Source: Mycolicibacterium sphagni (GTDB lineage Bacteria; Actinomycetota; Actinomycetes; Mycobacteriales; Mycobacteriaceae). Taken from it: a DNA stretch of 64,000 bases. The notes beneath the pieces were generated by a model. The model was not told the origin of the DNA and searched no databases. It saw only the letters and a program-made list of their open reading frames with translations. The stretch covers positions 1-64,000 of the forward strand of contig NZ_VBSB01000015.1 of the NCBI RefSeq assembly GCF_013337765.1. Reading direction: 5' to 3'. Made by a program: the position numbers and the translations under genes. Of this stretch, positions 44,345 to 52,767 are shown one piece after another; the first letter of the stretch is position 1; every line of letters starts with the position of its first letter.

Positions 44345-45154
44345 GTGGAAAACGCGAGTGATCTCGCGGATCTGTGGGGTGAGGTAACCGGAGTCGGGGC
44401 CGGGACGTGGCTGGCGGTGGCCGCCTGGGCAGCAGTGCTGCTGGGGCTGGCGGCGCTGCTGTACACGCATCGGCAGATCCGTCGACAGCAGAAGAGCACC
44501 ATCAAACAGGCGCGACCGCACGTCGCAATGGTCATGGAACCGCACGCCGCGGACTGGCACGTCATCGAGCTGGCCGTCCGCAACTTCGGCAGCACTGCCG
44601 CCTACGACGTGGGGTTCACCTTCGACAAACCACCGACCGTGGCTCGCTATGAGCACACCGAGGATGGGTTCACCGACATCGTGGAACTGACTCTGCCGCA
44701 GAGCATTCCCGAGCTGGCGCCCACCCAGGAGTGGCGCACGGTGTGGGATTCCACGCTCGATCGCGGCCAGTTCGGTTCGTCGATCGAATCACGCTTCAAG
44801 GGCGTCGTCTCGTACTACGACCAGCCCGAGCCGCAGGGCCGCTGGGCCAAGACCTTCGGACGCAAGCGCACGGTGTACCGCACCAAGGTCGTACTCGATT
44901 GGGAGGCATTGCAGCCGCCTCGCCGGATCGAGATGTTGACCGGCCACGATCTGGCCAAGCGCGAGCGCGAGAAGCTGGAACTGCTGCGCAACACCCTCGA
45001 CTACTTCCATTACGCAACCAAGGAAGCCCGGGTGGATGTCCTGCGCAGCAAGATCGACCGGATGAAGCGTGCCGCCGAGGAGACGCAGAGCCGCTGGCGG
45101 CGGGAGCGGTTCGAGCACCCCACCGAGGTCGTTCGGCTACCCAGGCACGGCTGA
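44345..45154 (+). CDS. Single-pass membrane protein of unknown function
   Basis: The 269-residue protein has one N-terminal helix (LAVAAWAAVLLGLAALLY, about 22-39), then a beta-rich cytoplasmic domain (RPHVAMVMEPHAADWHVIELAVRNFGSTAAYDV). A charged helical C-terminus follows (REREKLELLRNTLDYFHYATKEARVDVLRSKIDRM), probably a coiled coil. GTG start. I do not recognise a named family. Confidence 0.75.
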   Translation: MENASDLADLWGEVTGVGAGTWLAVAAWAAVLLGLAALLYTHRQIRRQQKSTIKQARPHVAMVMEPHAADWHVIELAVRNFGSTAAYDVGFTFDKPPTVARYEHTEDGFTDIVELTLPQSIPELAPTQEWRTVWDSTLDRGQFGSSIESRFKGVVSYYDQPEPQGRWAKTFGRKRTVYRTKVVLDWEALQPPRRIEMLTGHDLAKREREKLELLRNTLDYFHYATKEARVDVLRSKIDRMKRAAEETQSRWRRERFEHPTEVVRLPRHG

Positions 45155-45233
45155 CCCCGAATCACCTCTTGGCAATCGGAACTTCGTTACGTAACGTCGG
45201 TACGAAAGTAGACGCTGCGACGAAGGAGCCTCC

Positions 45234-45932
45234 ATGAGTGGATCGGTCAGCTATCGCAAGGACGACGCGATCGCCGTCCTCACGATGGACGACGGCAAGG
45301 TCAACGTGCTGAGCCCGGCCATGCTGGCCGAGATCAACGACAACCTGGACCGGGCGCTGGCCGAGGACGCCGGTGCGGTGGTGATCGCCGGCAACGAGCG
45401 GGTGTTCAGTGGCGGCTTCGACCTCAAGGTGTTCCGCTCCGGCGACATCCAGGCCTCCATCGACATGCTGCAGGGCGGGTTCAACCTGTCCCACCGGCTG
45501 CTGTCGTTCCCGAAGCCGGTTGTTGCGGCGATCACCGGCCACGCGATCGCCATGGGATCGTTCCTCGCGTGCAGCACCGACCATCGAATCACCGGTCCCA
45601 CGTACAACTTTCAGGCCAATGAGGTGGCGATCGGGATGGTGCTGCCCTACCCGGCGCTGGAGGTGATGCGCTTGCGCCTCACCCCGTCGGCCTATCAGCA
45701 GGCGGTCGGGCTGGCCAAGAACTTCCTCGGCGACACCGCAGTGGCCGGCGGCTGGGTGGACGAGATCGTGCTGAACGATCAAGTGCTCGCACGCGCCGAA
45801 GAAGCCGCCCGTGATTTCACCACCCTGAACGCCAGCGCGCACCTGGCCAGCAAGCTGCGTGCTCGCCAGGCCACCCTGGACGCCATGCGGCACGGCATCG
45901 ACAACATCAGCTCCGAGTTCGGGCTGTCCTAG
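45234..45932 (+). CDS. echA3: Enoyl-CoA hydratase/isomerase-family protein
   Basis: The 232-residue crotonase has the oxyanion-hole segments GNERVFSGGFDL and GHAIAMGSFLACSTDHRI. It matches EchA3 (Rv0632c) in length and position relative to the glyoxalase II-like gene. The usual catalytic Glu of the second loop is not obvious, so a role other than classical hydration is possible. A GAAGGAGCC site precedes the ATG. It is followed at once by a TetR gene. Confidence 0.87.
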   Translation: MSGSVSYRKDDAIAVLTMDDGKVNVLSPAMLAEINDNLDRALAEDAGAVVIAGNERVFSGGFDLKVFRSGDIQASIDMLQGGFNLSHRLLSFPKPVVAAITGHAIAMGSFLACSTDHRITGPTYNFQANEVAIGMVLPYPALEVMRLRLTPSAYQQAVGLAKNFLGDTAVAGGWVDEIVLNDQVLARAEEAARDFTTLNASAHLASKLRARQATLDAMRHGIDNISSEFGLS

Positions 45933-45935
45933 TCC

Positions 45936-46526
45936 GTGCCCAGGGTCAAGCAGCGCACTCCCGAGCTGCGCGACCGCGTGGTCGGCGTGGCAGTGAGCAC
46001 GCTGTGCGAAGACGGGATGTCCGGCTTCACCACCCGGCGGGTGGCCGAACGTGCCGGCACCTCGGTGCCAGCGGTCTACGAGCTATTCTCCGACAAGGAC
46101 GGGCTGCTGCGGGCAGTATTCTTCGAGGGGTTTCGCCGGCTCGGAGGTGAGCTGGTCGCGATTGCCGAAACCACCGACGCACTGGCCGACCTACGCGCGG
46201 TGATCCCCGTGTTCCGCCGGTTCTGCCTGGACTATCCGCCGCTGGCGCGGGTGATGTTCAGCCGCCCGTTCCAGGACCTGGACCCCGATCCCGAGCAGCT
46301 GGCGGTCGCGCCGACCGTGCGGGAGATCCTGGTCGGCAAGGTGCAGCGCTGCATCGACGCCGGATTGCTCAGCGGTGATCCGGTGGATATCTCCCACGTA
46401 TTGCTCGCTCTGGCACAGGGTTTGGCGGTCCAGGAAGCCGGTCGTTGGCTGGGCACGTCGGCGGATTCGGTGAACCGCCGCTGGGATATCGGAGTGCAGG
46501 CGGTGCTGGCCGGCTTTTGCGCCTGA
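45936..46526 (+). CDS. TetR-family transcriptional regulator
   Basis: The 196-residue regulator has an N-terminal helix-turn-helix (MSGFTTRRVAERAGTSVPAVYELFSDKDGLL). It starts with GTG three bases after the echA3 stop, so it is co-transcribed and may control the upstream crotonase gene. The ligand is unknown. Confidence 0.9.
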   Translation: MPRVKQRTPELRDRVVGVAVSTLCEDGMSGFTTRRVAERAGTSVPAVYELFSDKDGLLRAVFFEGFRRLGGELVAIAETTDALADLRAVIPVFRRFCLDYPPLARVMFSRPFQDLDPDPEQLAVAPTVREILVGKVQRCIDAGLLSGDPVDISHVLLALAQGLAVQEAGRWLGTSADSVNRRWDIGVQAVLAGFCA

Positions 46527-46623
46527 CGCGCCGAGCGTGCGGGATTTCGGTGAAGCCGCCGACGAATTTCAACGACATCGCCCACGCTCGGCGACGTTGG
46601 CGGGCAGCTCACAACCACCCCCG

Positions 46624-47412
46624 TCAGCACAGGCTTGACCCCACCCACCGGTCAATCCGCTCGGCCACGGCCTCCCAGCCGTGCTCGAGCATCATGTTGT
46701 GACCCATGCCGGGAAACATCACCGGCTCGGTCCGGTAGGCCCGTGCGGTGGCAGCCACTTCGCGGGGGGTGAAGAACCCGTCCAGCTCGGCACCGAGTAC
46801 CAGCACGGGGCTGGTGACCCGCCTGGGCTGGGCGAGGTGGCGGAAGAGCAGATCGCGGTAGAGCACCCGGGCACTCTCCGGGCCGAGCCTCGAGGTGCAG
46901 GCGGTGACGATCTCCTCGGGCGTGGCCGAATGGTAGAAAGTCGCTCGTGAAACACCCGGTGCGGCAAAGAAATCCAGCGGCCTGCTGAACGATCGTGTCC
47001 GCATCGACTGGCGCCAGTGCCGTGCGGCCACCCGCACCGTCGCGGGGGCGATACCTGTCGGGGGCGCCGAGGCGACCAGCACAGCGGCGGGTGCGGCGTG
47101 CACGGCCAGGTACTTCTGAACCACGAAGCCGCCCATCGAGTGACCGATGACCACCGGAGCGACCGGCAGCCGATCGGCGACGGTGCTCACGTCCCGGACA
47201 TAGTCGAAGACGCTGCACTCGTTGATCGGTGCCGACGTCGGGCTGCCGCCGTGGCCCCGAAGGTTCAGCGCCAGCGCGTGATAGCCGCGCTCGGCGAAGT
47301 AGTCCAGAAAATGGTCGTCCCAGCACCACGCACCGTGGAAGGCGCCGTGCACGAACAACAGCGGCGTGGCGTGGGTGGCCGTCGCGGCACCCTTATCGAT
47401 CACCTCCAACAC
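46624..47412 (-). CDS. Alpha/beta hydrolase
   Basis: The 262-residue hydrolase has the HG oxyanion segment FVHGAFHGAWCWDDHF, the nucleophile GHSMGG, an acid in GAELDGFFTP and His in FPGMGHNMM. The GTG at 47412 is chosen because upstream sequence reads as an Asp/His/Pro-rich low-complexity shadow of the neighbouring gene. Esterase, lipase or C-C hydrolase activity is possible. It is convergent with the TetR gene. Confidence 0.85.
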   Translation of the reverse strand: MLEVIDKGAATATHATPLLFVHGAFHGAWCWDDHFLDYFAERGYHALALNLRGHGGSPTSAPINECSVFDYVRDVSTVADRLPVAPVVIGHSMGGFVVQKYLAVHAAPAAVLVASAPPTGIAPATVRVAARHWRQSMRTRSFSRPLDFFAAPGVSRATFYHSATPEEIVTACTSRLGPESARVLYRDLLFRHLAQPRRVTSPVLVLGAELDGFFTPREVAATARAYRTEPVMFPGMGHNMMLEHGWEAVAERIDRWVGSSLC

Positions 47413-47475
47413 AGCCGCCCACCCTATCGGCGGCGGTCTCCGTTTGGCGGGCGAACGCGGCGGTAACACACATTG

Positions 47476-48264
47476 ATGATCTGGCTCCTGCAGCTGCCCG
47501 CCCCGCTCGTCGGCCTCGTCGTCGTCATCATCACCGTGAGCTTCGCCGTGTTGGGGCTGGTCGTCACCCGACGTGTCTTTCCGCAGCGGCGGCTGGCGGC
47601 TACAGATGGGGTGGCCGGGCACGTCTTCAATCTGGCCGGCGTGCTGTAGGCGGTGCTCGTGGCCTTCGTCGTCGTGGTGGTCTGGGAACAGTTGAACCAG
47701 GCCGAAAAGGGCACCGAAGCCGAAGTCATCGCGATCTCCGATCTCCTGCGTGATTCCGCCGGACTACCGGTCGCCAACCGTCCAGCGCTGCAGCAGAGTT
47801 TGATCGGCTACACCAATGACGTTGTGGACGACGAGTTTCCGAGGATGCGGCACGGCGAAACCATCGAGCAGCAATCCGACCATCTGACGGAGGTGTGGCA
47901 GAACTACCTACAGGTCCAGCCGGTCTCTGAGCGAGAGATCACGTTCTTCCAGGAGTCGATCACCCGACTGGACGAGCTCGGCAGCGCCCGCAAGACCCGC
48001 ATCTCCGGCAGCCAGTCGGAGATCCCCGGTGAGTTGTGGGTGTTGCTCCTCGGCGGCGGGATGGTGATGCTGCTGTTCACCTACATGTTTCCCTCCCCCG
48101 AAGTCGTGGTCCACGGTGTGCTGATCGCGCTCGCCGGTTCACTGCTGGCGTTTGTCCTCTATCTGACATTCGCCATGGAACACCCGTTCATGGGCTCGAT
48201 CGCGGTGTCGCCGGAGGCCTACCAGCACGTGCTGGACACCTGGTCTCAGCTAGCGGCCAAGTAA
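47476..48264 (+). pseudogene. DUF4239 membrane protein interrupted by an in-frame stop
   Basis: From the ATG at 47476 the frame encodes two hydrophobic helices (LVGLVVVIITVSFAVLGLVV; FNLAGVL), then TAG at 47647-47649, then continues AVLVAFVVVVVWEQLNQAEKGTEAEV to the stop at 48264. The second part has the rest of a DUF4239 (bestrophin-like) protein with two more helices near its end. Homologues usually have Tyr at the stop position (TAC or TAT to TAG). Without the change the protein would be 262 residues. It may be a real loss, a suppressed stop or a sequence error; the GTG at 47653 could start a shorter protein. Confidence 0.83.
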
Positions 48265-48301
48265 TCCCATCCGGGCCGGGTGGCCCGGTACCGTGCGGCC
48301 C

Positions 48302-49042
48302 ATGGGACGCGTCGAGGGCAAGGTCGCCCTGATCACCGGTGCCGCTCGCGGGATGGGGGCCGAACATGCCCGCTTGCTGGCCAGTGAAGGCGCCAGGGTC
48401 GTCCTCGGTGACGTCCTCGACGAGGAAGGCGCCGCCACGGCCGCCGAGATCGGCGACGCCGCCCGCTACATCCACCTCGACGTCTCCGATGCCGACGACT
48501 GGTCAGCGGCCGTCGCCCTGACCCTGCGCGAGTTCGGCACCCTCAATGTTCTGGTGAACAACGCCGGCATCGTGTACCGGCGCACCCTGAAGAACCTGGA
48601 ACCCGAACGTTGGCAACGGGTTATCGACGTCAACCTCACCGGCACCATGCTCGGCATCAAATCGGTGATCGAGCCGATGACCGATGCCGGCGGTGGCTCC
48701 ATCATCAACATGTCGTCCATCCAGGCCATGCGCGGCACACCGGGAAACCACGGCTACGTCGCCTCGAAGTGGGCCATCCGCGGGTTGACGAAATCCGCCG
48801 CACTGGAACTGGCCGCCAGCAATATTCGGGTGAACTCACTGCACCCGGGGATGATTCGCACACCGATGACCGCCCACATGCCCGACGATCTGGTGCCCGC
48901 CCCGATGGGACGACTGGGCGAACCGCGCGAGGTGTCGACGTTCGTGCTGTTCCTGGCAAGTGACGAGTCGTCGTATGCCACCGGGTCAGAATTCGTCATG
49001 GACGGCGGCTTGATCACCGACGTGCCACATCGCTTGCCGTAG
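48302..49042 (+). CDS. Short-chain dehydrogenase/reductase (FabG3/HSD-like)
   Basis: The 246-residue classical SDR has the NAD(P) motif TGAARGMG, NNAG, the catalytic Ser in NMSSIQ and Tyr/Lys in GYVASKW. The C-terminal segment SYATGSEFVMDGG is usual. It resembles mycobacterial 3-alpha/20-beta-hydroxysteroid dehydrogenases. The ATG at 48302 is chosen. Confidence 0.9.
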   Translation: MGRVEGKVALITGAARGMGAEHARLLASEGARVVLGDVLDEEGAATAAEIGDAARYIHLDVSDADDWSAAVALTLREFGTLNVLVNNAGIVYRRTLKNLEPERWQRVIDVNLTGTMLGIKSVIEPMTDAGGGSIINMSSIQAMRGTPGNHGYVASKWAIRGLTKSAALELAASNIRVNSLHPGMIRTPMTAHMPDDLVPAPMGRLGEPREVSTFVLFLASDESSYATGSEFVMDGGLITDVPHRLP

Positions 49043-49086
49043 TTGGGCGCCCAGCTTTCCGCTCAGGACGATCAGAACTGCATCGG

Positions 49087-49416
49087 TTGACGCAGTGGTG
49101 GCGCAATGCCCGCCGAATCACCGATCTGACGCTGATCGAACGAGCATTGGGCGACTCGGCGTGGCAGATCCGCGTGGGCGCTGTTCGCGCGTTGTCCGGC
49201 GCTGGCGAGGCCGCGGTGGAATCGCTGTCCCGCGCGTTGGTCGACCCGCACCTCGACGTGCGCAAGGCTGCCGTCCTCGGTTTGACCCGTTGGGTGTCGC
49301 AACCGGCCGCGCACGATGCGCTATTGGGGGCGCTGGACGATACCGACGCCGACGTGCGCGCGTATGCTCGACAGGCGCTCGCCCGACGTGCCGAGTTCGC
49401 CGAGGTCGCTGACTAA
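49087..49416 (+). CDS. Short HEAT-repeat protein
   Basis: The 109-residue protein contains about three HEAT-type helical repeats (WQIRVGAVRALSGAGEAAVESLSRAL, DVRKAAVLGLTRWV, DVRAYARQALARRAE). The only usable start is TTG at 49087; the frame stays open upstream to the SDR gene without ATG or GTG, so the 5' end may be lost. It is probably a protein-interaction scaffold. Function unknown. Confidence 0.6.
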   Translation: MTQWWRNARRITDLTLIERALGDSAWQIRVGAVRALSGAGEAAVESLSRALVDPHLDVRKAAVLGLTRWVSQPAAHDALLGALDDTDADVRAYARQALARRAEFAEVAD

Positions 49417-49538
49417 CCTGCGACTAACCTGCGGCACAACGCCGCCGGCTCGTCGTCATCCGCTCGAATTTCACCTTTGGCAGGGAAAGTGCGAGTAGAT
49501 CCCGGCTAAACGTGAAACTCGATTCCGCACAAACACAC

Positions 49539-49572
49539 ATCGGTGGGGAGCATGCGCTCCCCACCGATTTTG
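49539..49572. terminator. Strong hairpin between convergent genes
   Basis: ATCGGTGGGGAGC pairs perfectly with GCTCCCCACCGAT around a four-base loop, with TTTTGTG to the right and a TGTGTTTGTG run on the other strand. It can end both the HEAT-repeat gene and the IniB-like gene. Confidence 0.85.
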
Positions 49573-49587
49573 TGTCAGGTCTTCGGG

Positions 49588-51903
49588 TCAGAAACCCATG
49601 TGGTGATCGGCCTGGGTGTGCGACGCCGCGTCAGTGCTCGCCTGGGTGTGCGAGGCCGCGCTGTCGTGGCTGGTGTCGTACAGCGTGTGACTCGAGTAGT
49701 CGGTGCTCGCATGCGTGGACTGGTCGTACGCCGAGTGATCCGGCGCCACGGCCGCTGCCGCGTGGCTCGACGAGTCGATGGCCGCGTGCTGATCGACCGT
49801 GGCCGACTGGTGCGAGGTGCCGACCGAGCTTGCGCCACCGCCACTTGCGCTGCCCTGCGAGCTGGTGATCACCGAGCCACCGTTGGACCCGGCGGCCACC
49901 GAACCGCCTCCGGCGGCGGAGCCGTCGGAGTGGATGACGGTGCTCTGCGACGGGGTGCTCGCCGAGCCGTGCGTCGTCGTCGACGCCGTGGTGCTCGCTC
50001 CGGTGTTGACCGTGCCGTGTCCACCGAGGGCCGCGGAATCCTGGCCCAGGATGTTGGCCTGGCCGCCAAAGGCGTTCTGGAAGGAGCCATTTCCGCCGGC
50101 CGTCACATGACCTGCCGATGCCCCACCGTTGGCCGAACCCGCCGCCTCGACGGAGTTGTGCAGATTCAGGTTCGCCGCATCGTGGTTGAGGAAGCTGGTG
50201 CTGCCGCCGCCGGAAGCAGTGGCCCCACCTTGGATGCCGGTGCCACCGGCGATGCTGGTACCACCGGTGATGCCGGTGTGGCCGCCCGCATTGGCCTCGA
50301 CGGCCGAATCTGCCTCGGCGGTGGTGTGCCCGCCCAACGATCCACCGGCAGTGGTCTGGCCACCGAACATCCCGCCGAGGTTGGTCTGTCCACCGAACGC
50401 GCCACCGAGGTTGGCCTGTCCACCGAAGCCTCCGCCCAGGTTGGTCTGGCCGCCAAGGGCCGCACCGTCGTCGTGCAGGAAGCTCACGGCCGCAGTGTTG
50501 CTCGCAGCCGCCTGCGCACTCGCGGTCGCACCGCCGAGCGGGCTGGCGAACGACGCCGCGGTGGTGGAGTTCACCGCGGTGTTGCCAGCCGCAGTCAGGC
50601 CTGCGCCGCCGACACCGATCGCGCCGCCGCCTGTGGCAGCCGTTTGGGTGTTGAAGCCGGCGCTACCGACCGGGCTGGTGAAGCCGACGTTGGACGTGCT
50701 GTTGAAGTTCGCGTTTTCCTGTGCGCTCAAGCCGGTTCCGACATTGGCCGATCCGCTGCCACCGGCACTTGTCGAGCCGCTGAGTGTGGCGCGCCGTTCG
50801 GCCTCGACGTCGTTGGTGTCGATGACGCGGGCCCGATCGTTCACGTGCGCGCCGCCACCGAACTGGCTGCCAGCACCGGCCGCGAAACCGCTACCCGCGT
50901 TGGCACCGCCGGCGAACTGTCCGCCACCCTGCGCACCGAAACCGCTGTGCCCCTGGATGTTGGAGCTACCGCCAATGGCGCCACCGGCACCTGCTCCGGC
51001 TGCGCCGCCCGCTGCCGCGGCGCCACCAAACTCGGCACCCAGACCCGAATTGAATCCGCCGCCAAGCTCAGCGCCACCACCGGCACCGAAACCAGTGCCG
51101 AAGCCAGTGCCCAGACCAACCCCAGTCTGGCCACCCAGCTCGGCACCACCGCCAACTTCAGCACCTGCGTTGAAGCCCAGGCCCATCTCGGCACCGAAAC
51201 CGGTCTCGAATCCACCGCCGAGCCCCGCACCGCCACCGGCACTAAAGCCGGTACCGAACCCTGTGCCCAAGCCGGTGCCAAGGCCGACGCCACTCTGGCC
51301 ACCGAGCTCCGCGCCGCCGCCGAGTTCAGCACCCATGCCGGCGTGGAAGCCCGCTTCCATCTCGACGCTCATGCCAGCCTGGAAGCCTGCGCCCACCTCG
51401 GCGCCCAGCCCCGACTGAAAGCCGCCACCGGTGTTGAAACCGCCGCCGAGCCCGGTACCCAGGCCCACACCGGTTTCTCCACCCAGGCCCAAGCCGCCGC
51501 CGAGCTCAGCGCCGAGTCCGGCTCCGATGCTCTCGCCGAGGCCAAGGCCGATGCCGTTGCTCACCGCGGCAGCCAGGCTCGAACCGCCGTCGACGCCGAG
51601 ACCCAGCGCCTGGTCGCTGACCACGTCAGCGGCCACCGCCGGGGCCGAAAGGAGGTTCGGCACAACGCCTTCCACCGGCGCGAAGCCGTACTGGTTGGAA
51701 AGCGCCTGCGCCAGTCCGGAGACCGGGTCCCCGCCGACGAGCTCGAGCCCCGGAACGGCCGAAGCTGCGACGGACTGAAGCTGCTCAGGGCTGACCCCGG
51801 CCAGTCCCGCGTTCTGAAGCGCCGCATTGGGATCCGCGACGTAGTTCTGCGCGGCCGATTCGTTGTTGAACAGGTCAAGGATGAATTGGAGCAGGTTGTC
51901 CAT
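49588..51903 (-). CDS. IniB-like glycine-rich protein
   Basis: The 771-residue protein's first 75 residues match the IniB N-terminal domain (MDNLLQFILDLFNNESAAQ; ASAVPGLELVGGDPVSGLAQALSNQYGF). The rest is Gly/Ala/Ser-rich with repeated GLGxGLGGGF and GGQTNLGG motifs. The last 100 residues are His/Ser/Asp-rich (SYSSH-like, TQADHHMGF). IniB of M. tuberculosis is induced by cell-wall inhibitors and is secreted or wall-associated. Here no iniA/iniC follows. A GAAGGAAC site precedes the ATG. A perfect CRP-type site lies about 220 bases upstream. The opposite strand is also open for about 790 codons but is a shadow. Confidence 0.87.
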   Translation of the reverse strand: MDNLLQFILDLFNNESAAQNYVADPNAALQNAGLAGVSPEQLQSVAASAVPGLELVGGDPVSGLAQALSNQYGFAPVEGVVPNLLSAPAVAADVVSDQALGLGVDGGSSLAAAVSNGIGLGLGESIGAGLGAELGGGLGLGGETGVGLGTGLGGGFNTGGGFQSGLGAEVGAGFQAGMSVEMEAGFHAGMGAELGGGAELGGQSGVGLGTGLGTGFGTGFSAGGGAGLGGGFETGFGAEMGLGFNAGAEVGGGAELGGQTGVGLGTGFGTGFGAGGGAELGGGFNSGLGAEFGGAAAAGGAAGAGAGGAIGGSSNIQGHSGFGAQGGGQFAGGANAGSGFAAGAGSQFGGGAHVNDRARVIDTNDVEAERRATLSGSTSAGGSGSANVGTGLSAQENANFNSTSNVGFTSPVGSAGFNTQTAATGGGAIGVGGAGLTAAGNTAVNSTTAASFASPLGGATASAQAAASNTAAVSFLHDDGAALGGQTNLGGGFGGQANLGGAFGGQTNLGGMFGGQTTAGGSLGGHTTAEADSAVEANAGGHTGITGGTSIAGGTGIQGGATASGGGSTSFLNHDAANLNLHNSVEAAGSANGGASAGHVTAGGNGSFQNAFGGQANILGQDSAALGGHGTVNTGASTTASTTTHGSASTPSQSTVIHSDGSAAGGGSVAAGSNGGSVITSSQGSASGGGASSVGTSHQSATVDQHAAIDSSSHAAAAVAPDHSAYDQSTHASTDYSSHTLYDTSHDSAASHTQASTDAASHTQADHHMGF
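50300..50460 (-). repeat. 30-bp repeats encoding GGQ(T/A)NLGGxF decapeptides
   Basis: Four to five tandem 10-residue units (GGQTNLGGGF, GGQANLGGAF, GGQTNLGGMF, GGQTTAGGSL and a final degenerate GGHTTA) form part of the IniB-like protein. The array is likely to vary in number between strains. Confidence 0.8.
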
Positions 51904-52312
51904 TGGAGTTCCTTCCGGTGATTACTCATCACGGTATGAAGATCGCGCTCACCCCGAAATGGGGCCCGGTCCCCTACCCGATACAGGTAGTACCGGGATA
52001 TCCCAGCAATCCCCATTAGGGGATTAGGGGATCACTAGGGCGTGTACCGCGCGTCTTGCAGAACACCAGCAATAGGATCGGTATAGATACTGTTCACAGC
52101 GTCAAACATGAGCAACCGCAATTTGTGAACTGATTCACAACCGTTACCCATAAATTGACATGCAGGTAATTATCAGCAAATCTTTTTCGGCGTTAATTCG
52201 CACGTCGGACGGCATTTCTGGGGCAAGCTCGCCTGGACCGAGGGGCGGGCGGTCGGGACACAGCTAGCGAGCGCCCGGGCATGCCCGGGTGCGCGATCGC
52301 CGAACAACCCCG
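51904..52312. other. Upstream region of the IniB-like gene
   Basis: These 409 bases are less GC-rich than the flanks and hold no gene I can support. They contain the minus-strand promoter region of the IniB-like gene and a perfect TGTGA-N6-TCACA palindrome. Confidence 0.6.
52124..52139. promoter_or_regulatory. Perfect CRP-type binding site (IniB-like promoter region)
   Basis: TGTGAACTGATTCACA fits TGTGA-N6-TCACA, the consensus for CRP proteins, including mycobacterial CRP (Rv3676). It lies about 220 bases upstream of the IniB-like start. Confidence 0.75.
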
Positions 52313-52621
52313 TTACGCGGCGTGATGATGCGGGTGGTCGGGGTGATCCGCCAACCAGCGACGCTCGACACGCTTCACCCGGTGATGCTCGGCCATGATC
52401 AGCAGCGCGCCCACGATCAGCAGGCCTGCCGCCACTGATCCCAGCATGAGCAGCAGCTCGTGGTGGTTGTACGCCAGCGCCGCGACAATGCCGGCCAGTC
52501 CCACGACGCCAAGGGCAATCAGAAACAACCCGGGCAGCCACAACGTGTCGATGAACGACTCGCCGGCATGCGGTTGTGTTGTTCGGGAGTGATCGACCGG
52601 ATCGCGATATGCACCCTTCAT
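52313..52621 (-). CDS. usfY: UsfY-like small membrane protein
   Basis: The 102-residue protein has YRDPVDHSRTTQPHAGESFID at its N-terminus, which matches UsfY, the protein encoded upstream of rsbW-sigF in M. tuberculosis. Two transmembrane helices follow (LWLPGLFLIALGVVGLAGIVAAL and LLLMLGSVAAGLLIVGALLIM) and a His-rich tail. The ATG at 52621 has a GGGAGG site. No rsbW or sigF is nearby. A CRP-type palindrome is centred about 52 bases upstream of the start codon. Confidence 0.8.
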   Translation of the reverse strand: MKGAYRDPVDHSRTTQPHAGESFIDTLWLPGLFLIALGVVGLAGIVAALAYNHHELLLMLGSVAAGLLIVGALLIMAEHHRVKRVERRWLADHPDHPHHHAA

Positions 52622-52665
52622 CGCGCCTCCCTTCCCTTCAGAGACGCCTTCCACGCTACGCCTGA

Positions 52666-52681
52666 TGTGAGCTGCATCACA
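52666..52681. promoter_or_regulatory. Perfect CRP-type binding site (usfY promoter region)
   Basis: TGTGAGCTGCATCACA fits TGTGA-N6-TCACA exactly. It lies between the divergent usfY-like gene and the exported-protein gene starting at 52768, so it could act on either. Confidence 0.75.
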
Positions 52682-52767
52682 GCAAAGATCCGATGTTGGC
52701 GGCGGTCCTTGGATTTGACCTTTACGTCATTTACGCTGACCCCTCAACCACGTACCCGGGGGGGATC

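Noticed and set aside
50129..51418. Second plus-strand open frame, Pro/Ala-rich, opposite the IniB-like gene
   Set aside because: It is the complement of Gly-rich repeats and has no domain; a shadow of the minus-strand gene.
49543..51921. Plus-strand open frame of 792 codons opposite the IniB-like gene
   Set aside because: It mirrors the high-GC repeats of the real gene. The minus strand has the IniB N-terminal domain, a ribosome-binding site and sensible repeats; the plus frame is Arg/Gly/Thr-rich without motifs.
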